Source: Thiobacillus sp. (GTDB lineage Bacteria > Pseudomonadota > Gammaproteobacteria > Burkholderiales > Thiobacillaceae). From it: a DNA stretch of 64,000 nucleotides. A model generated the notes under the pieces. That model did no database searches, was not told the origin of the DNA, and saw only the letters and a list, made by a program, of their open reading frames with translations. Positions 7,840 to 16,957 of this stretch are shown here, piece after piece; position 1 is the stretch's first letter; each line of letters begins with the position of its first letter. The stretch lies in assembly GCF_018780105.1 (NCBI RefSeq), contig NZ_JADMKC010000007.1, forward strand, positions 310,001-374,000, written 5' to 3'. The translations under genes and the position numbers were made by a program.

Positions 7840-8688
7840 TCAAGGCCTGCGCAACAGCCACAGCATCAGCGGCACCCCCAGCAGCGCTGTCAGCACGCCC
7901 ACCGGCAACTCGCGTGGGGCGATCAGCGTGCGCGCCAGTGCATCGGCCAGCACCAGCAGGCTGCCGCCGGCGAGTGCAGCGGCCGGCAGCAGCAGGCGGT
8001 GGCGGGTAAGACCGATGCGGCGCAGGGCATGCGGCACCATCAGTCCGACGAAGCCGATGCTGCCGGCCTGGGCGACTACCAGCGAGGTGCATAGACCGGC
8101 CAGTGCGAACAGCGTCCAGCGGGTAGGGGCGACGGCGACGCCGAGCGAGGCCGCCTTGAGTGGGGCAAGTTGTAGCACGTCGAGGCGCTGCGCCAGTCTC
8201 AGTGCGGCGGCGACGGCAAGCAGCAGCGCCGCCCACAGCAGCGCGGGCTGGTCCGTCCACGCCAGGTCGCCCATCAGGAAGAACAGCATGCCGGGCAGGC
8301 GCTCGGCGGGGGTGACGGAAAGCACCAGTGCGATCAGCGCGCCGAAGCCGGCGGCGAGCATGACGCCGGCCAGCAGCAGCGGCGTGTGGTCGCGCGCCAG
8401 CAGGCGGCCGCCGAGTAGGGCGGCCAGCGCCAGCGCCAGCAGGCTGCCGGCGAAGGCCAGCACCGAGATCCACGGCCACGCCAGCCCTGCGGCCATGCCG
8501 AGCAGCGCCAGCAGGCCGGCGCCGCCGGAGACGCCGAGCAGATAGGGTTCTGCCAGGGGATTGCGGAACAGCGTCTGCATCAGCGCGCCCGCCAGCGCCA
8601 GCAGGCCGCCGCAGGCGAAGGCGGCGGCGACGCGCGGGCCGCGCAGTTCGGTGAGGATCTGCTGCGCCAGTTCGCGATCGTCCGGCAA
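7840..8688 (-). CDS. FecCD-type ABC transporter permease (cobalamin/iron-siderophore class)
   Basis: A multi-pass inner-membrane permease with family landmarks GALMQTLFRNPLAEPYLLGVSGGAG near the N-terminus and GSIGFVGLMVPHALR near the C-terminus. The TTG at 8688 gives 282 residues but omits the first membrane helix. In-frame codons upstream encode TKLLLLALAAPASLALGLAAG, typical of this helix, yet run straight into the stop of the cyclophilin gene at 8773 without any ATG or GTG. A CTG at 8766 is the only other candidate start. The likely partner is the ATPase at 2493-3227. The substrate is unknown. Confidence 0.82.
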   Translation of the reverse strand: MPDDRELAQQILTELRGPRVAAAFACGGLLALAGALMQTLFRNPLAEPYLLGVSGGAGLLALLGMAAGLAWPWISVLAFAGSLLALALAALLGGRLLARDHTPLLLAGVMLAAGFGALIALVLSVTPAERLPGMLFFLMGDLAWTDQPALLWAALLLAVAAALRLAQRLDVLQLAPLKAASLGVAVAPTRWTLFALAGLCTSLVVAQAGSIGFVGLMVPHALRRIGLTRHRLLLPAAALAGGSLLVLADALARTLIAPRELPVGVLTALLGVPLMLWLLRRP

Positions 8689-8772
8689 TGCGCCGGCGGC
8701 CAGCCCGAGCGCCAGCGAAGCGGGCGCGGCCAGTGCAAGCAGCAGCAGTTTGGTGGCGGGCGACAGGGTGGT

Positions 8773-9447
8773 TTACGGCTTGGCCGGAGTGGCGGGTGCT
8801 GGTTGCGCTGGAGCGGCGGGCAGCACGGACACCCGTGTCATCACGATGGGCTCGACCGGCACATCGCCATGCATGCCGCGGTTGCCGCGCGGCACTTCGA
8901 CGATGGCGTCGACCACGTTCATGCCGTCGACCACCTGGCCGAACACGGCGTAGCCCCAGCCTTCGAAGCTTTTGCCGCGATGGTTGAGGAAGGCGTTGTC
9001 GGCGACGTTGATGAAGAACTGCGAGGAAGCCGAGTGCGGTTCGCCGGTACGCGCCATCGCCAGCGTGCCGCGCAGATTTTTCAGGCCGTTGTCGGCTTCG
9101 TTCTGGATCGGCGCACCCTTGGGCTTTTCGACCATGTCCGGGGTCATGCCGCCGGTCTGGATCATGAAGCCGGGGATGACGCGGTGAAACGCGAGGCCGT
9201 TGTAGTAGCCGCTGTTGACGTAGCCGAGGAAATTCGCCGCCGATTTGGGTGCGTTGCCGGGGAAGACTTCGACCGTGATATTGCCCTTGGTCGTTTCGAT
9301 CAGTACGCGCGGGTTGGCAGGTTGGCCAGTGGCCGGCGCGGTCGAGACGGTTTGCTTGCCCGGCTCGCTGGCGCCGCAACCGGCTACGCCGAGCATCAGG
9401 GTGAGCAGGAAAAGGGCGGCTTTGGCGGATAGGGTGGCACGCGACAT
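8773..9447 (-). CDS. Peptidyl-prolyl cis-trans isomerase, cyclophilin type, lipoprotein
   Basis: A 224-residue cyclophilin catalysing proline isomerisation. The N-terminus is a lipoprotein signal with the lipobox VAGC, so it is probably anchored in the envelope. The catalytic core includes [33 protein letters not shown] and the closing [16 protein letters not shown]. The ATG at 9447 ([13 protein letters not shown]) is preceded by GGAG; the upstream 40-codon extension is not needed. A proline-alanine tail ends the protein. The permease frame follows directly. Confidence 0.92.
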   Translation of the reverse strand: MSRATLSAKAALFLLTLMLGVAGCGASEPGKQTVSTAPATGQPANPRVLIETTKGNITVEVFPGNAPKSAANFLGYVNSGYYNGLAFHRVIPGFMIQTGGMTPDMVEKPKGAPIQNEADNGLKNLRGTLAMARTGEPHSASSQFFINVADNAFLNHRGKSFEGWGYAVFGQVVDGMNVVDAIVEVPRGNRGMHGDVPVEPIVMTRVSVLPAAPAQPAPATPAKP

Positions 9448-9520
9448 GGTGAACTCCGGAATTGAAATGGCGGGGGGTAAGAAAGCTGGCGGCATTTTAC
9501 GCTGCGCACCCGACGGCTTG

Positions 9521-10150
9521 TCAGCCTGGGCACAAGAGCAGGCGATCGAGTTCCGCCTGCACGGCATCCAGCGGCTGCCAGCCGTCGGTGATGCGGTCGA
9601 GCTGTTCGCCGCGTTGCAGGATCAGGGTGGGAAAGCCGCGCACACCGGCTTTGCGCGATTGCGCGAAGTGCGCCTGGGTGCGGGCACGGGCCGCTTCGCT
9701 GTCGAACGCTTGCTGAAACGCGGCCGCATCCATGCCGAGTCCGGCGGCCAGTTCGGCCAGCACGGCAGGCTGGGTGACGTCGCGACCCTCGGCGTAAAAC
9801 GCGGTCTGGATCGCCTGGAACATCGCGAAGATTTTCGACGGATCGAGCCCGCCCGCGGTCACCACGGCGCGGCTGGCGGGTTCGGTGTCGTAGATGAAGC
9901 CGTCGGGCAGCGCGCCGTCGAACTGGAAGGGCTGGCCGCTGCGTGCGTGGACCTGCTGCCAGTGATGCAGGATGTCGTCGCGCGCCGCGGCGGTCATCGG
10001 TGTGGTGGTGCCGGGGCGCAGCCCACCCAGTACCAGTGCGATTTTCAGACGCTCGTGATAGCGGTTACGCACGGCTTCGATCACCGGCGAAAAGCCCCAG
10101 CACCAGGAACACATCGGGTCGGCGAAATACCAGAGGAGCGGGACGTTCAT
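9521..10150 (-). CDS. DsbA family (FrnE-like) thioredoxin-fold protein
   Basis: 209 residues with an N-terminal thioredoxin fold whose active site is CSWC in [15 protein letters not shown] (residues 8-22). It is followed by a helical insert and a C-terminal [13 protein letters not shown] segment containing the cis-proline. There is no signal peptide, so it is cytoplasmic; family members act as disulfide oxidoreductases or isomerases. It lies 54 bp after ccoS on the same strand, so cotranscription with ccoIS is plausible. The exact substrate is unknown. Confidence 0.85.
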   Translation of the reverse strand: MNVPLLWYFADPMCSWCWGFSPVIEAVRNRYHERLKIALVLGGLRPGTTTPMTAAARDDILHHWQQVHARSGQPFQFDGALPDGFIYDTEPASRAVVTAGGLDPSKIFAMFQAIQTAFYAEGRDVTQPAVLAELAAGLGMDAAAFQQAFDSEAARARTQAHFAQSRKAGVRGFPTLILQRGEQLDRITDGWQPLDAVQAELDRLLLCPG

Positions 10151-10204
10151 GCAGGAGTCACCGGAGGCTGTGGCTGAAAATCCGCAGCATACGCGATGCG
10201 TGCG

Positions 10205-10396
10205 TCAGGACGGCGGTGTGGCCTCGTCCTCGGGAGCCGCACGCGGCGGATGCGGCGTGTCGTCGTCCATGATGACGCTGTGCGCCGGGCCTTCGAGATC
10301 GTCGAACTGGCCGCTCTTGGTGGCCCACAGCATGATCCAGGCGATGACGCCGACAATGGCGAGGCTGAGCGGAATGAGCAGGATGAGGATGTCCAT
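10205..10396 (-). CDS. ccoS: cbb3-type cytochrome oxidase assembly protein CcoS
   Basis: A 63-residue protein with a single N-terminal transmembrane helix (MDILILLIPLSLAIVGVIAW) followed by WATKSGQFDDLEGPAHSVIMDDD, the conserved CcoS pattern. CcoS is needed for cofactor insertion into cbb3 oxidase. It lies 7 bp downstream of ccoI, so they form an operon. The oxidase structural genes ccoNOP are not in the window. Confidence 0.93.
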   Translation of the reverse strand: MDILILLIPLSLAIVGVIAWIMLWATKSGQFDDLEGPAHSVIMDDDTPHPPRAAPEDEATPPS

Positions 10397-10403
10397 GAAC
10401 GGG

Positions 10404-12887
10404 TCAGCGGTGAGCCGTGAGCGGCGAGGGGTGGGTGGATGCGGCGGCTGATGGGTTCGGCTTGTAGTCCGACAGGCGCAACGCGTTCAGCACCACCAGC
10501 AGTGAACTGACCGACATGCCGATGCCGGCCAGCCACGGCGTGACATAGCCGAATGCGGCGGCGGGGATGGCGATGAGGTTGTAGCCGAGCGCCCAGCCGA
10601 GGTTCTGGCGGATGATGGTCTGGGTTTTGCGCGCCAGCGCCACGCCTTCGGACAGCGTGGCCAGCCGGCTGCCGAGCATCACCATGTCGGCGGCGGCCTG
10701 CGCCACGTCGGCGCCTTCGCCCATGGCGATCGATACCTGCGCACCGGCCAGCACCGGGGCATCGTTGATGCCGTCGCCCACCATGGCGACGATGCGCCCC
10801 TGGCTTTGCAGGGTTTTCACATATGCAAGCTTGTCTTCCGGCAACGCGCCGGCGTGCCAGTCGGCGATGCCGAGCTGCTGCGCGGTCGCCTGCACCGCGC
10901 CTTCGGCGTCGCCCGACAGCAGGTGCAGGCGCAGGCCTTGCGCTGTCAACGCAGCCAGCGCGGCGGGCGCATCGGCACGCGGCGTGTCGGCCAGCGCAAA
11001 CCAGGCGATCAGTCCGTCGCCGGCAGCCAGCGCGATCCAGCTCGCGCCTTCTGCCGCTTCGGGCAGCGTGTGGGAAGGCGCGGCAAAGCGGGGCGAGCCG
11101 AGGCGGTAGACTTGATCGCCGATCATGCCTTCGACGCCGCGCCCCGGGGTGTTGCGAATCTGGCTTGCGCTACGCGTCGCCGTCGCCGCTTCACGCAGCG
11201 CGCGCGCGATGGGATGTTCCGAGCCGGCTTCGAGTGCGGCGGCAATGTCGCTCACTTCGTCTTCGGTGTGTCCGTTCAGCGTGATCACCCGCCGCACCGA
11301 CAGACGCCCCTGCGTTAGCGTGCCGGTCTTGTCGAACACCAGATCGGTGGCGCGCGCCAGGGTTTCCAGGGCGTGGCCGCGCGTGGTCAGCAAGCCCAGT
11401 TTGGTCAGCCGCCCGGTGGCGGTGGTCAGCGCCGCGGGGGTCGCCAGGCCCAATGCGCAGGGGCAGGTGACGACCAGGATCGACACCACGATCCACAGCA
11501 CTTTCGACGGGTCGATGACGTACCACACGAGACCGACCAGCACGGTGATCACCAGCAGCAGGCCGACGAACCAGGCAGCGGCGCGATCGGCCAGTTGGCC
11601 GATGCGTGGCTTCTCGCTCTGCGCGCGGTCGAGCAGCCGCACGATCGAGGCCAGCCGCGTGTCGGCGCCGAGCTTGTCGACTTTCACCACCAGCGGGCTG
11701 GCCTGATTGAGGCTGCCGCCGACCACTTTTGAATGGATGGTTTTTGTCACCGGCAGCGATTCGCCGGTCAGCATGGCTTCGCTGACTGCGCTGTCGCCCT
11801 CCACCACCACGCCGTCGGCGGGCAGGGTTTCGCCGGGACGCACCAAAATATGGTCGCCCACTGCCAGCCGCGCGACCGGCACCTGCTCCTCGTCGCGTAA
11901 TGGCCAGTTGGGCAGCCGGGTGGTGGCGGCCGGAATCAGCTTCACCAGTTCTTCCACCGCCGCACCAGCGCGGCGGCGTGCGTTCATTTCGAGAAAACGC
12001 CCGGTCAGCAGCAGAAAGATGAACATGGTGACCGAGTCGTAATACACCTCGCCGTGACCAAAAAACGTGGCGTACACGCTGGCGACGAAGGCGGTGCCGA
12101 CACCGAGCGCCACCGGCACGTCCATGCCCAAGGTGCGGCGCTTGAGATCGCGCCAGGCGCCGATGAAGAACGGCCAGGCCGAATACAGCACCACCGGGAT
12201 GGTGAGTACCAGACTCGCCCAGCGCATCAGCAGGCGGATGTCGTCGGTCATGTCGGTGGCGGTGTAGCTCGGCAAGGCGTACATCATCACCTGCATCATG
12301 CCGAGGCCGGCGATGGCGAGACGCTTGATTGCGATGTTGCGTTCGCGCTTGTAGATATCGTCGGAGCGGCCGGGGTCGAACGGGTGCGCGATGTAGCCGA
12401 TGTCGGACACCGCTTTCAGGATCGCCGACAGCTGGATCCGGCTGTTGTCCCAGCGCACCCGCGCGCGGCGGGTGGCGTAGTTGATTTCCACCGACAGCAC
12501 GCCCGGCAGCGCGGCGATGTGGCGCTCGTTGAGCCAGATGCACGCGGCGCAGACGATGTTTTCCAGAATCAGTGCCGCCTCGCGGATATTTTCGGCTTCG
12601 ACGCGAACGAAGCTTTCCTGGATTTCCGGCAGGTCGTACAGGCCGAGTTGTGCGAGTTCGGCTTCGGCCGCCTGCGGCGTGGCGGGCAGCGCGGTGCGGT
12701 GGGTGTAATAGGCGCCTTGGCCACTGTCGATGATGGTTTGCGCCACCGCCTGGCAGCCGCGACAGCAGGCTTCTTTCGTTTCGCCTTCGAACTGGATGGG
12801 GTAGCGGGCGCCTTCAGGCACCGGCAGGCCGCAGTGAAAACAGTCCGAAAAAAAAGGGGCGTCCGTGAGCCGAGGAGAGCTGCTCAC
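10404..12887 (-). CDS. ccoI: Copper-translocating P1B-type ATPase for cbb3 oxidase assembly
   Basis: Exports copper needed for cbb3 oxidase maturation. With GTG 12887 as start the product is 827 residues. It has an N-terminal cysteine-rich domain (CFHCG, CCRGC), a heavy-metal-associated domain with CAAC, eight membrane helices, the intramembrane metal site CPC (TCPCALGLATP), the phosphorylation site DKTGTLTQG and the hinge MVGDGINDAPVLA. No ATG exists near the expected N-terminus. The frame is open back to 13133, but those codons look non-coding. The GTG overlaps the stop of a possible 69-codon leader ORF and sits inside a terminator-like hairpin followed by T8 (see findings). ccoS follows 7 bp downstream. 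Confidence 0.9.
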   Translation of the reverse strand: MSSSPRLTDAPFFSDCFHCGLPVPEGARYPIQFEGETKEACCRGCQAVAQTIIDSGQGAYYTHRTALPATPQAAEAELAQLGLYDLPEIQESFVRVEAENIREAALILENIVCAACIWLNERHIAALPGVLSVEINYATRRARVRWDNSRIQLSAILKAVSDIGYIAHPFDPGRSDDIYKRERNIAIKRLAIAGLGMMQVMMYALPSYTATDMTDDIRLLMRWASLVLTIPVVLYSAWPFFIGAWRDLKRRTLGMDVPVALGVGTAFVASVYATFFGHGEVYYDSVTMFIFLLLTGRFLEMNARRRAGAAVEELVKLIPAATTRLPNWPLRDEEQVPVARLAVGDHILVRPGETLPADGVVVEGDSAVSEAMLTGESLPVTKTIHSKVVGGSLNQASPLVVKVDKLGADTRLASIVRLLDRAQSEKPRIGQLADRAAAWFVGLLLVITVLVGLVWYVIDPSKVLWIVVSILVVTCPCALGLATPAALTTATGRLTKLGLLTTRGHALETLARATDLVFDKTGTLTQGRLSVRRVITLNGHTEDEVSDIAAALEAGSEHPIARALREAATATRSASQIRNTPGRGVEGMIGDQVYRLGSPRFAAPSHTLPEAAEGASWIALAAGDGLIAWFALADTPRADAPAALAALTAQGLRLHLLSGDAEGAVQATAQQLGIADWHAGALPEDKLAYVKTLQSQGRIVAMVGDGINDAPVLAGAQVSIAMGEGADVAQAAADMVMLGSRLATLSEGVALARKTQTIIRQNLGWALGYNLIAIPAAAFGYVTPWLAGIGMSVSSLLVVLNALRLSDYKPNPSAAASTHPSPLTAHR

Positions 12888-12897
12888 GAAACGCCCC
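12848..12897 (-). terminator. Terminator-like hairpin plus T8 tract across the ccoI start
   Basis: On the minus strand GGGGCGTTTCGTGAGCAG pairs with CTCACGGACGCCCC and runs directly into eight T (12855-12848). It spans the GTG start of ccoI and the stop of the upstream small ORF, so it would act as an attenuator rather than an end-of-gene terminator. The function is inferred from structure only. Confidence 0.55.
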
Positions 12898-13093
12898 GCA
12901 AGAAAGTGCTGTAACGCAACGCGTCCGGGAGAGAGGTCGGACCCATCGCAAGCACCGGGAAAAACCGGACGGCAAAACCGGAATCGGCAAGCTGGAGCGC
13001 ACGCGGATCGTTTGATGTCCGGGCCGCGGAGGATGGGCATGCTGCTGTAAGCAACGCCGATCCGGCTTGTGTCGAGTTCGTGTGTTGAGCCAT
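12884..13093 (-). CDS. Possible 69-codon leader ORF upstream of ccoI
   Basis: An ATG at 13093 is preceded by AAGGAAGA. The frame starts MAQHTNSTQAGSALLTAACP and ends TFLRGVS at a TGA overlapping the ccoI GTG as GTGA. A TATAAT hexamer lies at 13153-13148, about 55 bp before the ATG, with no good -35. No homologue is recognised and it lacks the CxxxCPP end known in copper-responsive CutF leader peptides. It may be a regulatory uORF, or chance. Confidence 0.3.
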   Translation of the reverse strand: MAQHTNSTQAGSALLTAACPSSAARTSNDPRALQLADSGFAVRFFPVLAMGPTSLPDALRYSTFLRGVS

Positions 13094-13286
13094 TCTTCCT
13101 TACCGCCCTGTTCCCCGGTGTGCGATACAGCATCCGGTCAATCGGCCATTATAAAAGCGGGAGCGGCCAGAACCTGCACCGCTTGTTTGATGCGCCGACA
13201 AGACAATAACGGTATTGAAGATGTGCATATCATAATATAATCCTATTCGGGAATGCAAGCCCGTACGCATCCGCTACCATGGGGGC
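12898..13286. other. Intergenic region between ccoI and aat
   Basis: About 390 bp between divergent genes. On the minus strand it holds the possible leader ORF and the TATAAT noted for ccoI. The part nearest aat (about 13200-13260) is AT-richer and should hold the aat promoter. No known regulator site could be assigned with confidence. Confidence 0.5.
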
Positions 13287-13994
13287 ATGAGCGAATGTCA
13301 CGCGGACTTCAGCGTCTTCCCGCCGGTCGAGAGCGCCCTGACCGAGCCGAACGGCTTGCTGGCGCAGGGCGGCGATCTGTCGGTGGAATGGCTGCTGGAC
13401 GCCTATTGCCACGGCATCTTTCCCTGGTTCAATCCCGGCGAGCCGATTCTGTGGTGGAGCCCCGATCCGCGCATGGTGTTGCTGCCGGCCGATATCCGCG
13501 TCACCCGCTCGCTGGCCAAGCGCATGCGCAACGGCGGCTTCGAACTGCGCGTCGACAGCGCATTCGCCGACGTGATGCGCGCCTGCGGCGCACCACGCCC
13601 GGTTAAACCGGGTGAGGGCGCGGCCGGCACCTGGATTTCGGAAGCGATGGTGGCGGCATACGGCCGACTGTTCGACGCCGGCTATGCACATTCGGTGGAA
13701 ATCTGGCACGACGGCCAGCTGGTGGGCGGCCTGTATGGCGTGGCCATCGGCCGCATGTTTTACGGCGAGTCGATGTTCAGCCGCGTGCCGGATGCATCAA
13801 AGATTGCGCTGGTGCGGCTGGCGCAGCAGTTGCAGCAGTGGGAGTTCGGCATGATCGATTGCCAGATGGAGACGCCGCATTTGTCCAGCATGGGCGCGCG
13901 CACCCTGCCGCGCGCGGCGTTCGTGGCGCGGCTGGCGGAATTGGTAAAATTGCCGCATCGACCCGGCCCCTGGACTTTCGATGTACCCGACTGA
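13287..13994 (+). CDS. aat: Leucyl/phenylalanyl-tRNA-protein transferase
   Basis: Adds Leu or Phe to N-terminal Arg/Lys of proteins, marking them for ClpAP (N-degron pathway). The 235 residues include [18 protein letters not shown], the signature [20 protein letters not shown] and the C-terminal [19 protein letters not shown]. It overlaps bpt by 14 bp, so the two N-degron transferases are coupled. Confidence 0.96.
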   Translation: MSECHADFSVFPPVESALTEPNGLLAQGGDLSVEWLLDAYCHGIFPWFNPGEPILWWSPDPRMVLLPADIRVTRSLAKRMRNGGFELRVDSAFADVMRACGAPRPVKPGEGAAGTWISEAMVAAYGRLFDAGYAHSVEIWHDGQLVGGLYGVAIGRMFYGESMFSRVPDASKIALVRLAQQLQQWEFGMIDCQMETPHLSSMGARTLPRAAFVARLAELVKLPHRPGPWTFDVPD

Positions 13995-14706
13995 ACCGCC
14001 GTTCCAGCGCATCCAGTTCTACCTGACTGCGCCTTACGATTGCAGCTACCTGCCGGGTCAGCGTTCGCGTTCGCAGGTCGCTACCCCCACCCACCTGATC
14101 GATCCCGATGCCTACAGCGCGCTGATTCGCGCCGGTTTTCGCCGCAGCGGCCAGTTCACGTATCGCCCGCATTGCGAGGCCTGCCGCGCTTGCGTGCCGG
14201 CGCGGGTGAGGGTGGCCGAATTCGTCCCCAACCGCAGCCAGCGCCGCTGCGAAAAGCGCAACCGCCATCTCGCCGCGCGCTTCCTGCCGCTCGATTACCG
14301 CGAAGAACATTTCGAGCTGTACCGGCGTTACCAGGCCGCGCGCCATGTTGGCGGCGGCATGGATCGCGATGACGCCGACCAGTACCGGCAGTTTTTGTTG
14401 TCTTCGAATGTCGACAGCGTGCTGGTGGAATTCCGCGATGGCGACACGCTGGTGATGCTGGCGGTGATCGACCAGATCGACGATGGCCTGTCGGCGGTCT
14501 ACACCTTTTTCGATCCCGCGCGCGAAGCCGGCAGTCTGGGCGTGTACGGCGTATTGTGGCAGATCGAACTGGCGAAACGGCTGGAACTGCCTTACCTGTA
14601 TCTCGGTTACTGGATCGAGGCCAGCCGCAAGATGGCGTACAAGAAACAGTACCCGCCGCTGGAAGGCCTGCTCGACGGGCACTGGCAGCTGATCACGCAG
14701 GCATGA
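13981..14706 (+). CDS. bpt: Aspartate/glutamate leucyltransferase (arginyltransferase family)
   Basis: Transfers Leu to N-terminal Asp/Glu. The 241-residue product has the conserved N-terminal [14 protein letters not shown], the [14 protein letters not shown] cysteine cluster and the C-terminal [20 protein letters not shown]. It starts inside the 3' end of aat. Together the two enzymes feed the bacterial N-degron pathway. Confidence 0.95.
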   Translation: MYPTEPPFQRIQFYLTAPYDCSYLPGQRSRSQVATPTHLIDPDAYSALIRAGFRRSGQFTYRPHCEACRACVPARVRVAEFVPNRSQRRCEKRNRHLAARFLPLDYREEHFELYRRYQAARHVGGGMDRDDADQYRQFLLSSNVDSVLVEFRDGDTLVMLAVIDQIDDGLSAVYTFFDPAREAGSLGVYGVLWQIELAKRLELPYLYLGYWIEASRKMAYKKQYPPLEGLLDGHWQLITQA

Positions 14707-14747
14707 GCCGATTGCCGCGCGGGTTTCCGGCAGCGGGCGAACGCTGC

Positions 14748-16001
14748 TTAGTGCCGGATGCCCGGCGCGTTCATTTTTTGTCCCTGGTTGATGACGGCCA
14801 GCGCAATTTCCAGGTCGCCATATTCGGGCGCGTCCGGCGGCAGTTCGTTGGCGCGGATGGCGACGTTGCACCACTGGAAGCGTTTGCGGATATCCCAGAT
14901 TTCGCCGCGGCTGGTGCGCCAGGTCGGGAAGTGGGCGAACTGGCCCTGGGTTTCGGTCAGGTACTGGCCGCGGATCCACTTGTTGGCGCCGAGGCTGTGG
15001 CAGTCCATGCAGGCGAAATTGAGCTGGCCGATTTTGCGTGTCATCAAGGCGTTGCCGCGTTGGATCGCCGCGACCGAGTCTTTCGATTGTGTGTCCACCT
15101 TGATCGGCGTGCCGTTGGCGAGATAGCGCAGAAAAATGGACAGATCGATGTTGTCCGCGCTTTGCATCAGCAGAGCGTCGCCGGTGGTGCTGCGCGCATG
15201 GCGCGCGATGAACTCCTCTACCCCGATGACTTTGTTCAGGCGCGCTTCGTAGCGCGGCATGCCGGCGGCCCAGTTCTTGAAATTCTTTTTTGGCGTGAAA
15301 TGGCAGTGGCCACAGGATTTTCCACTGGTGCCGGCGCGCGAAAAAACCAGTGCGCCGCGTTCCACGGCGGCCATGCCATCGTTGGTAAAGGGATCTAGGT
15401 TGTCGCGTGTCTCGACCGGGATCGGGCGGCTGGCAGGATTCTCCAGCGCATCCTTGAAGGTGCTGGGTTCCTTGAGCGTTTTCAGGAAGGCCACGATGTC
15501 CTGGATTTCCTGCACGCTGAAGAGTTGGTGGGCGCCCCACGGCGGCATCATGGATTGTGGATTGACGCTGCGCGGGTCGTACACATAGTTGAACAGCCAC
15601 TGGTCAGACCGCCCCCAGAGGCCGATGGTGGACAGATCGGGCCCGACGCTGCCGGGCAGCGCGGGCGTGGTCTTGCCCATGACGTGACACGCCACGCAAC
15701 TGCCGCCGCGGTTGCGGTCGAAAGACAGCTTTTCGCCGTTTGTGGGGTCGCCGGCAAGCGGGCCGGTCAGTGTGGGCGGCGGCGCGTAGGCGGGCGATGC
15801 GGTTTGCGTCAGCGTGTTGTAGTCTTTCCAGTCTGCGCGCGTCCAGTTGCTGTAACGCAGCCAGGGCATGGCGGCGGCGGATTGTGTCAGATCCATCGGG
15901 ACCGGCGCGGCGGCTCCGGCAGGCGGGAGCGCCGCCAGCACGCCCGCACCCAACAAGGCGAACCATGACATGCGTGCGAACCGGACAGTTGAAAACTTCA
16001 T
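14748..16001 (-). CDS. soxXA: Fused SoxX-SoxA c-type cytochrome
   Basis: A 417-residue periplasmic cytochrome. After a signal peptide (residues 1-31) comes a SoxX-like domain with CVACH (102-106) and the axial-methionine loop MMPPWG (151-156). A SoxA-like diheme domain follows with CGHCH (230-234) and CMDCH (331-335), then GANKWIRGQ and RKRFQWCNV. Cys378 matches the SoxA active-site cysteine that carries the sulfur substrate. SoxXA starts thiosulfate oxidation by linking it to SoxYZ. SoxX and SoxA are usually separate subunits, so a single chain with three hemes is unusual. No other sox gene is adjacent. ATG 16001 (MKFSTVRF) is preferred over an upstream frame start at 16025. Confidence 0.87.
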   Translation of the reverse strand: MKFSTVRFARMSWFALLGAGVLAALPPAGAAAPVPMDLTQSAAAMPWLRYSNWTRADWKDYNTLTQTASPAYAPPPTLTGPLAGDPTNGEKLSFDRNRGGSCVACHVMGKTTPALPGSVGPDLSTIGLWGRSDQWLFNYVYDPRSVNPQSMMPPWGAHQLFSVQEIQDIVAFLKTLKEPSTFKDALENPASRPIPVETRDNLDPFTNDGMAAVERGALVFSRAGTSGKSCGHCHFTPKKNFKNWAAGMPRYEARLNKVIGVEEFIARHARSTTGDALLMQSADNIDLSIFLRYLANGTPIKVDTQSKDSVAAIQRGNALMTRKIGQLNFACMDCHSLGANKWIRGQYLTETQGQFAHFPTWRTSRGEIWDIRKRFQWCNVAIRANELPPDAPEYGDLEIALAVINQGQKMNAPGIRH

Positions 16002-16099
16002 TTTCAGGACTCCCTTTGTGATCAAGCGGGACGCTCCAGCCGATGCGTTATGCCGCGGGTGTGGGCGATCTCCTGGTCAATATAGTTGACGGCGCGCAG

Positions 16100-16957
16100 A
16101 TGAACGAGTCGAACGTCGCGTCAGGATGGCGGATGCAGGCAGGGCTGCTGATTGTGATTTGCATGATGCTGGCCGGTTGCGCGCTGACCGTCAGCCATTC
16201 CCGAGCGCTGCTTCCGGTCGAGGGGTTCGTGCCGCTCGCATCCGATTCGCGCATCCAGGTCGAGCCCGGCTACGAGGCCTATGGCGAGCGCGTCGCCAAG
16301 GCTTTGCCGCAGGCCATGGCGCAGGTCGAGGCCGCGCATTACCTGGCGTTTGCCAGCACGCCGCGCGTGTATGTGTGCGGCACCGACGCCTGCTTCAAGC
16401 GCTACGTGCTGACGCCTAAACTGTCCGCTGCTGTGGTGCCGGATAACCGTCTTTTCCTGTCGCCCAATCTCGATGGCAAGGAAAGCCGCCGCTTGTCCGC
16501 GCTGCTGACGCACGAACTGGCGCATCTGCATCTGGGGCAGCGCATCGGCCATTACAACAGCAGCCTGCCCGTGTGGTTTCACGAAGGCTGGGCGTCGCTG
16601 ACCGCGAATGGCGGCGGGGCCGAATTTGTCACCGACGCGCAGACAGAGGAAGCGATCCGTGCCGGGCGGCGGGTGAATCTGAACTTGCGTGATGCCCCCG
16701 GCAAGCGCCACCGCGCCGCTTCGTCCAATCTCAGTGTCTACGAGTTTTACCGCCAGTCCATGCTGCTGGTCGGCTGGCTGAAAACGCTGGATGAAGCGCG
16801 CTTTCGCCAGCTGGCGCTGGCAGTGCAGGACAATGCCGATTTTGAAATCGCCTTCTGGGATATCTATGGCCAGGCGCCCGCCAGCAAGCTCGCGGGCTAT
16901 TACGAAGGCGTTCTGGGCGATAATCTACCCGTTCAAGCAGCCCCCGCCCAACCATGA
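16100..16957 (+). CDS. Lipoprotein with gluzincin-type metalloprotease motif
   Basis: A 285-residue product. The lipobox LAGC (residues 24-27) indicates envelope anchoring. The zinc motif HELAH (138-142) is followed by FHEGWASL, where Glu162 would be the third ligand as in gluzincin peptidases. Substrate and role are unknown. ATG 16100 is taken as start; 16043 and 16133 are alternatives. The gene ends in an ATGA overlap with thyA. It is divergent from soxXA with about 100 bp between them. Confidence 0.7.
   Translation: MNESNVASGWRMQAGLLIVICMMLAGCALTVSHSRALLPVEGFVPLASDSRIQVEPGYEAYGERVAKALPQAMAQVEAAHYLAFASTPRVYVCGTDACFKRYVLTPKLSAAVVPDNRLFLSPNLDGKESRRLSALLTHELAHLHLGQRIGHYNSSLPVWFHEGWASLTANGGGAEFVTDAQTEEAIRAGRRVNLNLRDAPGKRHRAASSNLSVYEFYRQSMLLVGWLKTLDEARFRQLALAVQDNADFEIAFWDIYGQAPASKLAGYYEGVLGDNLPVQAAPAQP

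Noticed and set aside
12884-13133. Extended N-terminus of ccoI from 13133
   Set aside because: The extra 82 residues look non-coding and do not match the start of CcoI proteins.
13180-13203. FNR-type site upstream of ccoI
   Set aside because: TTGAT is present but the second half is not ATCAA at the right spacing.
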